A stretch of DNA of 6,148 bases from Candidatus Parcubacteria bacterium (GCA_027031875.1 JALVPH010000020.1:1-6148); one strand, 5' to 3'; positions 1 to 3,889 are shown, counted from the stretch's first letter. Numbers and translations are program-made. Notes: generated by a model not told the origin, from the letters alone.

Positions 1-72
1 TATAAAACAAGAGAAAATGAAGAAAAAACAAAGTTTTACGTGAAAAGAATAAAGAATCTTGTTGTTTCATAA
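1..72 (+). CDS. C-terminal tail of an unidentified upstream protein (partial)
   Basis: Frame 1 is open from the window edge for 23 codons and stops at a TAA at 70-72. The peptide is YKTRENEEKTKFYVKRIKN followed by LVVS. Its Lys/Glu-rich, charged composition looks like a real protein C-terminus, and the other two + frames hit stops early. The stop codon lies inside the first of two dyads (63-78). The gene would be followed by the hairpin terminator at 154-196. Too little is present to name a family. A competing minus-strand reading is open from 106 to the left edge, but it is rich in Phe/Leu from T-runs and has no promoter that I can see, so I prefer the + reading. Confidence 0.4.
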   Translation, partial: YKTRENEEKTKFYVKRIKNLVVS

Positions 73-105
73 GAAACAATTCATGTATTTGTTTCTTACG
101 AAACA
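63..105. promoter_or_regulatory. Tandem 16-bp dyads TGTTTC-N4-GAAACA (operator-like or hairpin)
   Basis: Two palindromes with identical 6-bp arms occur at 63-78 (TGTTTCATAAGAAACA) and 90-105 (TGTTTCTTACGAAACA), 27 bp apart start to start. Together 63-77 and 91-105 also form a 15-bp inverted repeat with a single mismatch, A69 against C99. On the minus-strand RNA that mismatch becomes a G-U pair. The repeated exact arms suggest a dimeric repressor site or a hairpin at the 3' end of the upstream gene. It does not match CIRCE, LexA or CtsR consensus sites as I know them. Confidence 0.45.
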
Positions 106-153
106 TAAATTACAAACACAAACCAACCAAAGAACTAAAAGTATGTATACTAA

Positions 154-196
154 ACATAAAAGACATTTTGTAGTGATTACAAAATGTCTTTTATGT
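154..196. terminator. Bidirectional intrinsic terminator with a 19-bp perfect stem
   Basis: Arms 154-172 and 178-196 are perfectly complementary around the 5-nt loop GTGAT. Reading +, the core stem GACATTTTGTA/TACAAAATGTC is followed by TTTTATGT. Reading -, it is also followed by a short T run, so it can work in both directions. It sits between the upstream gene tail and clpP. The stem is AT-rich, which is weaker than usual for a terminator, but the perfect 19-bp pairing is far beyond chance. Confidence 0.6.
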
Positions 197-259
197 ATAA
201 TTTGGGATTAAAGAGTAAAGAAAAACTTCCAAACAAAGTATTCTTTCATCGAAAAAATA

Positions 260-268
260 TGCTATACT
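260..268 (+). promoter_or_regulatory. Extended -10 promoter of clpP
   Basis: TGC-TATACT at 260-268 is an extended -10 element (TG, one base, then a 5/6 match to TATAAT). It ends 11 nt before the clpP ATG at 279. The expected start of transcription is about 275-279, giving a leaderless or nearly leaderless mRNA. No convincing -35 is present; an extended -10 does not strictly need one. Confidence 0.6.
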
Positions 269-278
269 CTTCGTATCT

Positions 279-860
279 ATGCTTATACCAACAGTTATTG
301 AAAAAACACATGCGGGAGAACGCGCTTTTGACATTTACTCCCGCCTCCTCAATGAAAGGATTGTATTTGTTGCAGGAGAAATTGAAACGCATATGGCAAA
401 TACAATTGTCGCACAACTCCTTCACCTCGAACAGGAAGACCCGGAAAAAGATATTACTCTCTACATCAACTCACCAGGGGGGAGCATTTCCGCAGGTTTT
501 GCGATTATTGATACGATGCACTACATCAAACCAAAAGTCTCTACGGTTTGTGTAGGAATGGCCGCATCAATGGGAGCAATGATTCTCTCCCAAGGAGAGA
601 AGGGAAAGCGGTATGTGCTTCCACATGCAAGCGTAATGATCCACCAACCGATGACAGGAGTTGAAGGACAGGCGAGCGATATTGCAATTACCGCAGAGAG
701 AATTCTCTACCTCAAGAAAGAACTCACAAAAATGCTCGCTCAAGCAACAGGGCAAAAAATCGCAAAAGTAGAAAAAGATATTGATAGGGATTACTGGATG
801 AATGCGGAACAAGCAAAACGCTATGGAATTGTTGATGCAGTAATTAAAAAAAGAAAATAG
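279..860 (+). CDS. clpP: ATP-dependent Clp protease proteolytic subunit ClpP
   Basis: Serine peptidase of family S14. ClpP forms a double-heptamer barrel in the cytoplasm and degrades proteins fed to it by Clp ATPases (ClpX, ClpC/ClpA). The 193-residue length is normal for the family. Visible landmarks are INSPGGS at residues 64-69, the nucleophile motif GMAASMGA with Ser97, MIHQP with His122, and DIDRDYWM with the catalytic Asp171. The N-terminus ([10 protein letters not shown], then [17 protein letters not shown]) aligns with the mature end of ClpP, so there is little or no propeptide. ATG279 is chosen because the family start fits and an extended -10 ends 11 nt upstream; there is no Shine-Dalgarno sequence, which points to leaderless translation. 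No clpX or clpA lies beside it here. The next gene (HU-like) follows after 109 bp with no clear terminator between them, so read-through is possible. Confidence 0.97.
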   Translation: MLIPTVIEKTHAGERAFDIYSRLLNERIVFVAGEIETHMANTIVAQLLHLEQEDPEKDITLYINSPGGSISAGFAIIDTMHYIKPKVSTVCVGMAASMGAMILSQGEKGKRYVLPHASVMIHQPMTGVEGQASDIAITAERILYLKKELTKMLAQATGQKIAKVEKDIDRDYWMNAEQAKRYGIVDAVIKKRK

Positions 861-910
861 TTTTTCTAAGTTGTAAAGATTTCTACTCTTGCCATTTTTC
901 TCTCAATGAG

Positions 911-930
911 TAATACTTTATCCCGTATTA
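911..930. repeat. Small inverted repeat upstream of the HU-like gene
   Basis: TAATAC (911-916) and GTATTA (925-930) form a 6-bp perfect dyad with an 8-nt centre, 25 bp upstream of the HU -10 box. It could be an operator or a weak hairpin in the clpP 3' region. The gap between clpP and the HU gene (861-969) holds no canonical terminator that I can find. Confidence 0.25.
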
Positions 931-954
931 GAGTGTATGCTCTATTTAATCGTC

Positions 955-960
955 TAAGAT
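955..960 (+). promoter_or_regulatory. -10 box of the HU-like gene
   Basis: TAAGAT at 955-960 keeps the key A2 and T6 of TATAAT and ends 10 nt before the ATG at 970, the same spacing as at other genes in this window. No good -35 is visible at 16-18 bp. There is no Shine-Dalgarno sequence before the ATG, so a leaderless transcript is likely. Confidence 0.4.
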
Positions 961-969
961 AAAAGTACT

Positions 970-1248
970 ATGAAGAAACAAGACCTTATCAACATTGTAG
1001 TAGAAATTACCGGAGGAACGAAAGTTCAAGCAGAACAGATTGTGAAAGCAATCTTTGATGCAATTACGAAAGAAATGGCAAAAGGAGGAACAGTAGACAT
1101 CGCAGGGTTTGGAAAGTTTGAGGGAGTGATGCGTGATGCACGAACCGCACGAAATCCTCAAACAGGTGAAACTGTAAAAGTTCCCGCAAAGCGTGTTCCT
1201 AAATTCAAAGCAGGAAAAGCTCTCAAAGATGCAGTTGCTGGAAAGTAG
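970..1248 (+). CDS. hup: HU/IHF-family histone-like DNA-binding protein
   Basis: A 92-residue nucleoid protein of the bacterial HU/IHF family, which binds and bends DNA as a dimer. The N-terminal helical dimerisation part begins MKKQDLINIVVEITGGTKVQ. The core strand region is TVDIAGFGKFEGVMR, and the DNA-binding beta arm carries the family signature RTARNPQTGETVKVPAKR at residues 58-75, with the intercalating proline in RNPQTG. The C-terminal helix is KFKAGKALKDAVAGK. Length and order of elements are typical of HU rather than of divergent relatives; HU and IHF subunits cannot be told apart with certainty from one sequence. It has its own -10 box just upstream. The terminator at 1338-1359 probably ends its transcript. 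Confidence 0.93.
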   Translation: MKKQDLINIVVEITGGTKVQAEQIVKAIFDAITKEMAKGGTVDIAGFGKFEGVMRDARTARNPQTGETVKVPAKRVPKFKAGKALKDAVAGK

Positions 1249-1263
1249 TTTCACTAAACATTT

Positions 1264-1285
1264 ATCACATATTGTGATGTATAAT
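1264..1285 (+). promoter_or_regulatory. Perfect TATAAT box with an adjacent 15-bp dyad
   Basis: ATCACA-TAT-TGTGAT (1264-1278) is a perfect 6+6 bp palindrome ending one base before TATAAT at 1280-1285. A dyad in the spacer region is where a repressor or activator would act. The half-site resembles CRP-type TGTGA half-sites but is oriented the other way round. No clear -35 is seen. Transcription would start near 1292 and meet the terminator at 1338-1359, giving an RNA of about 70 nt. Confidence 0.4.
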
Positions 1286-1291
1286 GATTTT

Positions 1292-1361
1292 GATTGGTAA
1301 CTAAAAAGTCTTATGAATAAAGATGTAATTGGTGGATAAAAACGGGGTAATCCGTTTTTAT
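1292..1361 (+). ncRNA. Possible short terminated leader or small RNA
   Basis: A transcript from the TATAAT at 1280-1285 would start about here and end at the intrinsic terminator, about 70 nt in all. It holds only an 8-codon ORF (ATG1313, MNKDVIGG, stop 1337-1339), whose stop overlaps the terminator stem. It lies 30 nt upstream of the 35-residue peptide gene, so it could be a leader with attenuation. The simpler alternative is that it is just the 3' untranslated region of the HU gene. Confidence 0.22.
1338..1361 (+). terminator. Intrinsic terminator downstream of the HU-like gene
   Basis: The stem AAAAACGG (1338-1345) pairs with CCGTTTTT (1352-1359) around the loop GGTAAT, followed by ATTTTG. 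It is a classic A-flanked hairpin with a T tract. It closes the HU transcript and any RNA from the promoter at 1280, and separates them from the small peptide gene at 1391. Confidence 0.75.
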
Positions 1362-1374
1362 TTTGTCATCAAAA

Positions 1375-1383
1375 TGCTAGTAT
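1375..1383 (+). promoter_or_regulatory. Extended -10 promoter of the 35-residue peptide gene
   Basis: TGC-TAGTAT at 1375-1383 is an extended -10 ending 8 nt before ATG1391. The identical 9-mer, on the minus strand at 5936-5928, serves the tRNA-Pro gene, which supports its use as a promoter here. The predicted start falls on or next to the ATG, so the mRNA would be leaderless. Confidence 0.5.
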
Positions 1384-1390
1384 TAACCTT

Positions 1391-1498
1391 ATGGGAATCA
1401 TTCTTGGTATAATAAAAGGAATAATAATGGGGATATTGGAGACAATTATGACGCTATTTGAAACTATCTTCAGTATTTTTACAGGAGGAAAAGATTGA
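1391..1498 (+). CDS. Small amphipathic helical peptide, 35 aa (PSM/type I toxin-like)
   Basis: ATG1391 to TGA1498 encodes 35 residues beginning MGIILGIIKGIIMG and ending FSIFTGGKD. Small or polar residues recur every 3-4 positions (G2, G6, K9/G10, G14, E17/T18, T21, E24/T25, S28, T31/G32) on an otherwise Ile/Leu/Phe/Met chain, giving one narrow polar face on a single helix. The first part contains four GI(I/L)x tetrads. The ends recall staphylococcal PSM-alpha peptides (MGIIAGIIKVI at the start, FTGK at the end, from memory). TisB-like type I toxins are another possible parallel. A leaderless extended -10 precedes it, after the terminator at 1338. The minus-strand ORF 1909-1805 shares its motif, which is the best evidence that it is real. 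Net charge is about -1. A role at a membrane, its own or another cell's, is inference. A chance ORF in AT-rich DNA is the alternative. Confidence 0.55.
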   Translation: MGIILGIIKGIIMGILETIMTLFETIFSIFTGGKD

Positions 1499-1506
1499 GA
1501 AATTTC

Positions 1507-1534
1507 TTGCAGGATTTTCCCCTTATGCTATATA
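1507..1534 (+). promoter_or_regulatory. Candidate promoter for the tRNA-like element and tRNA-Gly
   Basis: TTGCAG (1507-1512), a 16-bp spacer and the extended -10 TGC-TATATA (1526-1534). Transcription would begin near 1541 and cover the tRNA-derived element (1567-1677) and tRNA-Gly (1700-1770), ending at the terminator 1775-1800. A second -10-like TATACT sits at 1669-1674 in the right arm of the element and could start a short tRNA precursor. Confidence 0.4.
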
Positions 1535-1566
1535 TAGTTTCGCCAAAAGGTAATACTAATATACAC

Positions 1567-1677
1567 GCGGGTGTAGTTTAGTGGGTGAATTCTGGTCTTC
1601 CAAGTAGCTGAGGGAGTCCTGAGGACTTCCGAAGGGGAGTTCGCGAACTCCCATGTCTTCTGCTAAACTATACTTGC
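1567..1677 (+). repeat. tRNA-Gly-derived inverted-repeat element (structured, 111 nt)
   Basis: The first 18 bases repeat exactly the 5' end of the intact tRNA-Gly 133 bp downstream (GCGGGTGTAGTTTAGTGG), and CTTCCAAG of the anticodon loop also recurs. The matching 3' acceptor strand is missing, so this is not a working tRNA. Instead 1567-1585 pairs with 1659-1677 over 19 bp (six G-U pairs) if transcribed from +. Inside lie two strong hairpins: 1612-1619/1623-1630 (8 bp) and the palindrome GGGAGTTCGCGAACTCCC at 1635-1652. Read on the minus strand, the right half also resembles tRNA-Gly: GTATAGTTTAG is joined to CAGAAGACATGGGAGTTCG, close to the tRNA D-arm and the anticodon/T-arm parts. It looks like two tRNA fragments fused head to head. 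It could be a MITE-like or REP-like repeat, or a tRNA-derived ncRNA. Confidence 0.6.
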
Positions 1678-1699
1678 AATTAAATAGAGTGCTACACAT

Positions 1700-1770
1700 G
1701 CGGGTGTAGTTTAGTGGTAGAATGTCTGCCTTCCAAGCAGAAGACGGGAGTTCGATTCTCCCCACCCGCA
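1700..1770 (+). tRNA. tRNA-Gly(TCC)
   Basis: A 71-nt cloverleaf. Acceptor GCGGGTG pairs with CACCCGC. The D arm is GTTT-AGTGGTA-GAAT. The anticodon stem TCTGC/GCAGA encloses the loop CTTCCAA with anticodon TCC at 1732-1734, reading GGA/GGG glycine codons. The T arm is GGGAG-TTCGATT-CTCCC and the discriminator is A1770. The CCA end is not encoded and must be added by the tRNA nucleotidyltransferase. It stands 22 nt after the tRNA-derived element and 4 nt before a terminator stem. Confidence 0.95.
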
Positions 1771-1774
1771 CAGA

Positions 1775-1800
1775 AAAAGGAGGTGTCAATACCTCCTTTT
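1775..1800. terminator. Bidirectional terminator between tRNA-Gly and the minus-strand peptide gene
   Basis: AAAAGGAGGT (1775-1784) and ACCTCCTTTT (1791-1800) form a 10-bp perfect stem with the loop GTCAAT. A-runs on one side and T-runs on the other make it work both ways: it ends tRNA-Gly on + and the 34-residue peptide gene on -, whose stop codon is only 4 nt away. Its placement supports the minus-strand micro-ORF as a true transcription unit. Confidence 0.75.
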
Positions 1801-1804
1801 CCAC

Positions 1805-1909
1805 TTACTTCCTTTTTTGTCTCGTAAAAAGATCTTCAAAAAATACGAAAATCACTTCATACACCCCATAGAGAAAGTCTTTTATGAGTCCTTTGATATT
1901 CTTCCACAT
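1805..1909 (-). CDS. Small amphipathic helical peptide, 34 aa, partner of the + strand peptide
   Basis: ATG1909 to TAA1805 on the minus strand encodes 34 residues starting MWKNIKGLIKDFLYG and ending FEDLFTRQKRK. Residues 7-28 align without gaps to residues 6-27 of the peptide at 1391-1498 with 9 identities out of 22: G-x-I-K-x4-G-x2-E-x-I-x3-F-E-x2-F. Most of the remaining positions are hydrophobic in both. Only about 6 of the 22 codons are identical, so the resemblance is at protein level. Polar residues recur every 3-4 positions, as expected for an amphipathic helix. The C-terminus is basic (RQKRK) and net charge is about +3, unlike its partner. TACAAT ends 7 nt before the ATG and a terminator begins 4 nt after the stop. 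No function is known to me; a membrane-active peptide or type I-like toxin is inferred. Confidence 0.55.
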   Translation of the reverse strand: MWKNIKGLIKDFLYGVYEVIFVFFEDLFTRQKRK

Positions 1910-1915
1910 AGCATC

Positions 1916-1921
1916 ATTGTA
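1916..1921 (-). promoter_or_regulatory. -10 box of the 34-residue peptide gene
   Basis: TACAAT (minus, 1921 to 1916) matches TATAAT at 5 of 6 bases and ends 7 nt before ATG1909, so transcription would begin at the start codon. The -35 region is poor. A second TATACT lies further up at 1943-1938. The stronger promoter at 2071-2044 could also feed this gene if the terminator at 1981-1959 is read through. Confidence 0.4.
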
Positions 1922-1958
1922 ACGCGGAGAGGAAAAAAGTATAGGAAAAAGAAGTACC

Positions 1959-1981
1959 AAAAAAACCACCTTACGGTGATT
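1959..1981 (-). terminator. Intrinsic terminator with GTAA tetraloop
   Basis: On the minus strand AATCACC (1981-1975), loop GTAA (1974-1971) and GGTGGTT (1970-1964) pair with one G-U, followed by T's at 1963-1959. It ends the small RNA at 2036-1959. Confidence 0.65.
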
Positions 1982-2036
1982 CTTTTGGAGAATGTTAGTG
2001 GCTCAAGATTATTACCTTGCGGAACTCGCCACTCAC
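1959..2036 (-). ncRNA. Structured small RNA or attenuator leader upstream of the 34-residue peptide
   Basis: A compact minus-strand unit of about 78 nt. It has a strong promoter (2071-2044), three consecutive helices and an intrinsic terminator. Helix 1 is AGTGGC (2033-2028) with GCCACT (2002-1997), prolonged by two pairs down to G2036 and enclosing CAAG/CTTG. Helix 2 is ATTCT-CCAAA-AGAAT (1993-1979). Helix 3 is a 7-bp terminator stem (1981-1975/1970-1964) capped by the GNRA loop GTAA and followed by T's to 1959. GCCACT (2002-1997) could instead pair with GGTGGT (1970-1965), the 3' side of the terminator, which would act as an antiterminator. The unit ends 50 nt before the peptide ATG. It may be a stand-alone sRNA or a riboswitch/attenuator. 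I recognise no known class. Confidence 0.55.
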
Positions 2037-2043
2037 GGAAAGA

Positions 2044-2071
2044 AGTGTAGCAGAATGGATGTTTCTGTCAA
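2044..2071 (-). promoter_or_regulatory. Strong sigma70-type promoter for the minus-strand small RNA
   Basis: On the minus strand a perfect TTGACA -35 (2071-2066), a 16-bp spacer and the extended -10 TGC-TACACT (2052-2044). It is the only consensus -35 I found in the window. Transcription should start near 2037-2036. It is divergent from the promoter of the 264-aa gene, with 4 bp between the two -35 boxes. Confidence 0.65.
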
Positions 2072-2075
2072 GCAT

Positions 2076-2103
2076 TTGAAATAAAAACGCAATATAGTAT
2101 GAT
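2076..2103 (+). promoter_or_regulatory. Promoter of the 264-aa gene
   Basis: TTGAAA (2076-2081), 16-bp spacer, TATGAT (2098-2103). It predicts a start near 2110 and a 29-nt leader without a Shine-Dalgarno sequence. A weaker GATTAT (2125-2130), ending 9 nt before the ATG, would fit the leaderless pattern seen at other genes here. Confidence 0.5.
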
Positions 2104-2138
2104 AAAAGAGTATTATTCGTTGATGATTATTAATTCAT

Positions 2139-2933
2139 ATGTTCGAGAACAGAAAATTTGAATCCCCTAAAAAGGAATTTAGGGAACTTGCTCCAGAAAA
2201 ATTTTGGGGAGGGTCTATTGAAATAAATGATATCCCTCTCGAAGAATTTTCAAAAATAATCAAAGAAGCTGCAGATGAGCAAGGGTTCACTTACTCTGGG
2301 TATCGTATCGATAAACCGAATGGAAACTTTGAGTATCATTTTAGTAGGTACCCACGGCGAGCATTTGGTCCAGTCGCCCCAATTGAAACCTACCAGACTG
2401 CACTCAATACGCTTGCTGAAAAACTCGGTGCGAAAGCGCACGAGGAGACATTGACAGAAGAGCCAAAATTTCGTGTTCTCCTTGGGCTTCAAGAAGGGTA
2501 CGCTGCGTATAAGGTAGAAAATATACGTAAGATGATAGAGAATGGAGAAGATTTAGAAATGGTAAAACAACAACTCCGCAAAGAAATTTCTAATATCGAA
2601 GAATTTGGAATTCGCTTAGATGAAATCTCTACCACAGAGGAGCTTTCTCGTATCCTTGATGAAACAGATTTTACAAAAGAGCACTCAGTAGAAGAGGTCT
2701 CATCTATTCTTGGAGAGGAATTTCAAATTACACCTGCAGAAATCCAATCAGTTGGACCGTGGGGAGAGTACCGAGAACCTGCTGTTGTAATTGAGGGAGA
2801 CAAAAAGGGGCTTGATAAAGTCTATAAACTCGCAGAAGATTTCCATCAGGCACGAATTGCAGTTGAAGACTTGCAAGAAGGAAAATCGTGGATGGTTGAG
2901 ACAAAATATTGCGAAGACCCAGATAAAGAATAA
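2139..2933 (+). CDS. Hypothetical acidic cytoplasmic protein, 264 aa
   Basis: I do not recognise a family. The product is 264 residues, rich in Glu/Lys, without signal peptide or membrane segment. It seems to have three parts. Residues 24-105 look alpha/beta: a strand GGSIEIN, a helix PLEEFSKIIKEAADEQGF, strands YSGYRID and FEYHFSRY, then a helix TYQTALNTLAEKLGAKA. Residues 115-195 are mostly helical and charged. Residues 212-258 read as strand-helix-strand (EPAVVIEGD, GLDKVYKLAEDFHQARI, WMVETKY), possibly a small ferredoxin-like unit. ATG2139 is the natural start: a promoter lies upstream and the ORF opens there. The gene is monocistronic, with a terminator 6 nt after its TAA, and converges with the DHH-like gene. 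Real coding is likely from composition and length; function is unknown. Confidence 0.85.
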   Translation: MFENRKFESPKKEFRELAPEKFWGGSIEINDIPLEEFSKIIKEAADEQGFTYSGYRIDKPNGNFEYHFSRYPRRAFGPVAPIETYQTALNTLAEKLGAKAHEETLTEEPKFRVLLGLQEGYAAYKVENIRKMIENGEDLEMVKQQLRKEISNIEEFGIRLDEISTTEELSRILDETDFTKEHSVEEVSSILGEEFQITPAEIQSVGPWGEYREPAVVIEGDKKGLDKVYKLAEDFHQARIAVEDLQEGKSWMVETKYCEDPDKE

Positions 2934-2938
2934 AAATC

Positions 2939-2970
2939 AAAAATTATGAGTATCAGCACTCATGGTTTTT
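2939..2970. terminator. Terminator shared by the convergent 264-aa and DHH-like genes
   Basis: AAAAATTATGAGT (2939-2951) pairs with ACTCATGGTTTTT (2958-2970) over 13 bp in + RNA with two G-U pairs, loop ATCAGC. Reading -, the 6-bp core ATGAGT/ACTCAT is followed by AATTTTTGATTTTT, so it can also end the DHH-like gene, whose stop is at 2978-2976. Confidence 0.7.
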
Positions 2971-2975
2971 ATATT

Positions 2976-3881
2976 CTAAGTAATGGAGACACCTAATGTC
3001 TTCTCAATCTCTCTTAATTCTTCTTTTGATGGCTCTACCCAACCAACAAAAGCACTTTTTTCTCTACCATCTAAACTACTATGGAAAGTTGGGTGACACT
3101 CATAAGTGATCTTTCTCACGGTGTCTATCGGTCCAGAAAAGTAGATAAAGTGAATATTTCCATCATTACCTCTCCGCAAATCAAGAATAGAAGGAATCAT
3201 CCCTTCATTCTCTAATACAATTTTATCTACGGCAAATGAGTTATTATCTCCCTGTATCGTCTCAAGGATAATAATCCCATTCTCCTCCCTTCGGTTGTTA
3301 TATATTTCCTCATTTCTTTCTATAAAAGATTGGTACTTTTCCTTCATTTGTGCTCTCATATCAAACTCTCTTATCTTTTCTATCTCATCTCGAGAATACC
3401 CAGCATCCCTCAAACCATAGATATAGTCACGATCATTAATCGCAATGCCATGCACGAAGCGAGGATCAAACCCTAGTTTTCTGATTTGTTCATCATTAAG
3501 ATGAAGCATCTCAAGAAATTGTTCAAGAGAGCTCTTTTCTTTTGAACGATCATCTTCTTCGTAGGAGTGGTGGTCAATTATTTCAATGTTCACCCCTTCC
3601 TTTTTTAGTTTCTCCTCAAGTTCCTTACTCGGCATCTCAAATACCCAAACATTCTTCTTTGTTCTAGAAAGAATTTCAGGATTCTGCTCCAACTCCTTAT
3701 CAAGTCGGGCACCCCACGATTGATTAGAAACACGCACATCAAGACCAAGCTGCTTTGCAATTTTAATAGTAAGCGCTGCTTCACCGTCATTATTTGGAAT
3801 AATGAGAGTTGTATTATTAATTAACTCTTTTTGCTCCTGAGAAAGCTCTTTCTCTTCTGATCGAGGTTTTTCAAAATTCAT
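2976..3881 (-). CDS. DHH-superfamily phosphoesterase-like protein, 301 aa
   Basis: The DHH superfamily (RecJ, NrnA/GdpP-like) hydrolyses phosphodiesters or pyrophosphate with two metal ions. Numbered from the chosen start: residues 26-39 (LIIPNNDGEAALTI) resemble motif I, with Asp32; VWVFEM (78-83) is at the motif II place but with Glu82 where Asp is usual; IIDHHSY (101-107) is the DHH motif; GIAINDRDYI (145-154) resembles motif IV with Asp150. The C-terminal part lacks the glycine-rich GGH motif of DHHA1, so substrate binding must differ, and motif I lacks the usual first His. The ORF opens at ATG3932, but I choose ATG3881: TTGAGA-16-TATATG ends 9 nt upstream of it, inside the longer version, whose extra residues look untranslated. 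The gene is transcribed divergently from the KH protein. Activity is not proven; nucleotide or RNA-fragment hydrolysis is inferred. Confidence 0.75.
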   Translation of the reverse strand: MNFEKPRSEEKELSQEQKELINNTTLIIPNNDGEAALTIKIAKQLGLDVRVSNQSWGARLDKELEQNPEILSRTKKNVWVFEMPSKELEEKLKKEGVNIEIIDHHSYEEDDRSKEKSSLEQFLEMLHLNDEQIRKLGFDPRFVHGIAINDRDYIYGLRDAGYSRDEIEKIREFDMRAQMKEKYQSFIERNEEIYNNRREENGIIILETIQGDNNSFAVDKIVLENEGMIPSILDLRRGNDGNIHFIYFSGPIDTVRKITYECHPTFHSSLDGREKSAFVGWVEPSKEELREIEKTLGVSIT

Positions 3882-3889
3882 ATACCTTA

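Noticed and set aside
1..106. Minus-strand ORF starting MFRKKQIHEL, open to the left edge
   Set aside because: Opposite to the more protein-like + frame, no suitable -10 box before its ATG, and Phe/Leu content explained by T-rich DNA.
184..555. 123-aa + strand ORF overlapping clpP
   Set aside because: It is a shifted-frame shadow of clpP over most of its length, has no protein-like pattern and starts in the terminator palindrome.
1313..1339. 8-codon ORF MNKDVIGG before a terminator as a classic leader-peptide attenuator
   Set aside because: No run of regulatory codons, no clear antiterminator pairing, and no biosynthetic gene downstream.
1567..1677. A second functional tRNA-Gly or a tRNA with an intron
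   Set aside because: No 3' acceptor strand complementary to GCGGGTG in the proper place and no paired anticodon stem; the segment between fragments is too short and too palindromic for a group I intron.
1567..1770. Integrase attachment site at tRNA-Gly
   Set aside because: The duplicated part is the 5' end of the tRNA, not the 3' end, and no integrase gene is present in the window.
1556..1804. 82-aa minus-strand ORF
   Set aside because: It is the antisense of tRNA-Gly and of the tRNA-derived element; its VGRIELPSSAW segment is the usual false product of reading a tRNA backwards.
1817..2050. 77-aa + strand ORF with TTG start
   Set aside because: No promoter or Shine-Dalgarno sequence, Lys/Arg-rich from A-runs, and it lies opposite the better supported minus-strand peptide gene and small RNA.
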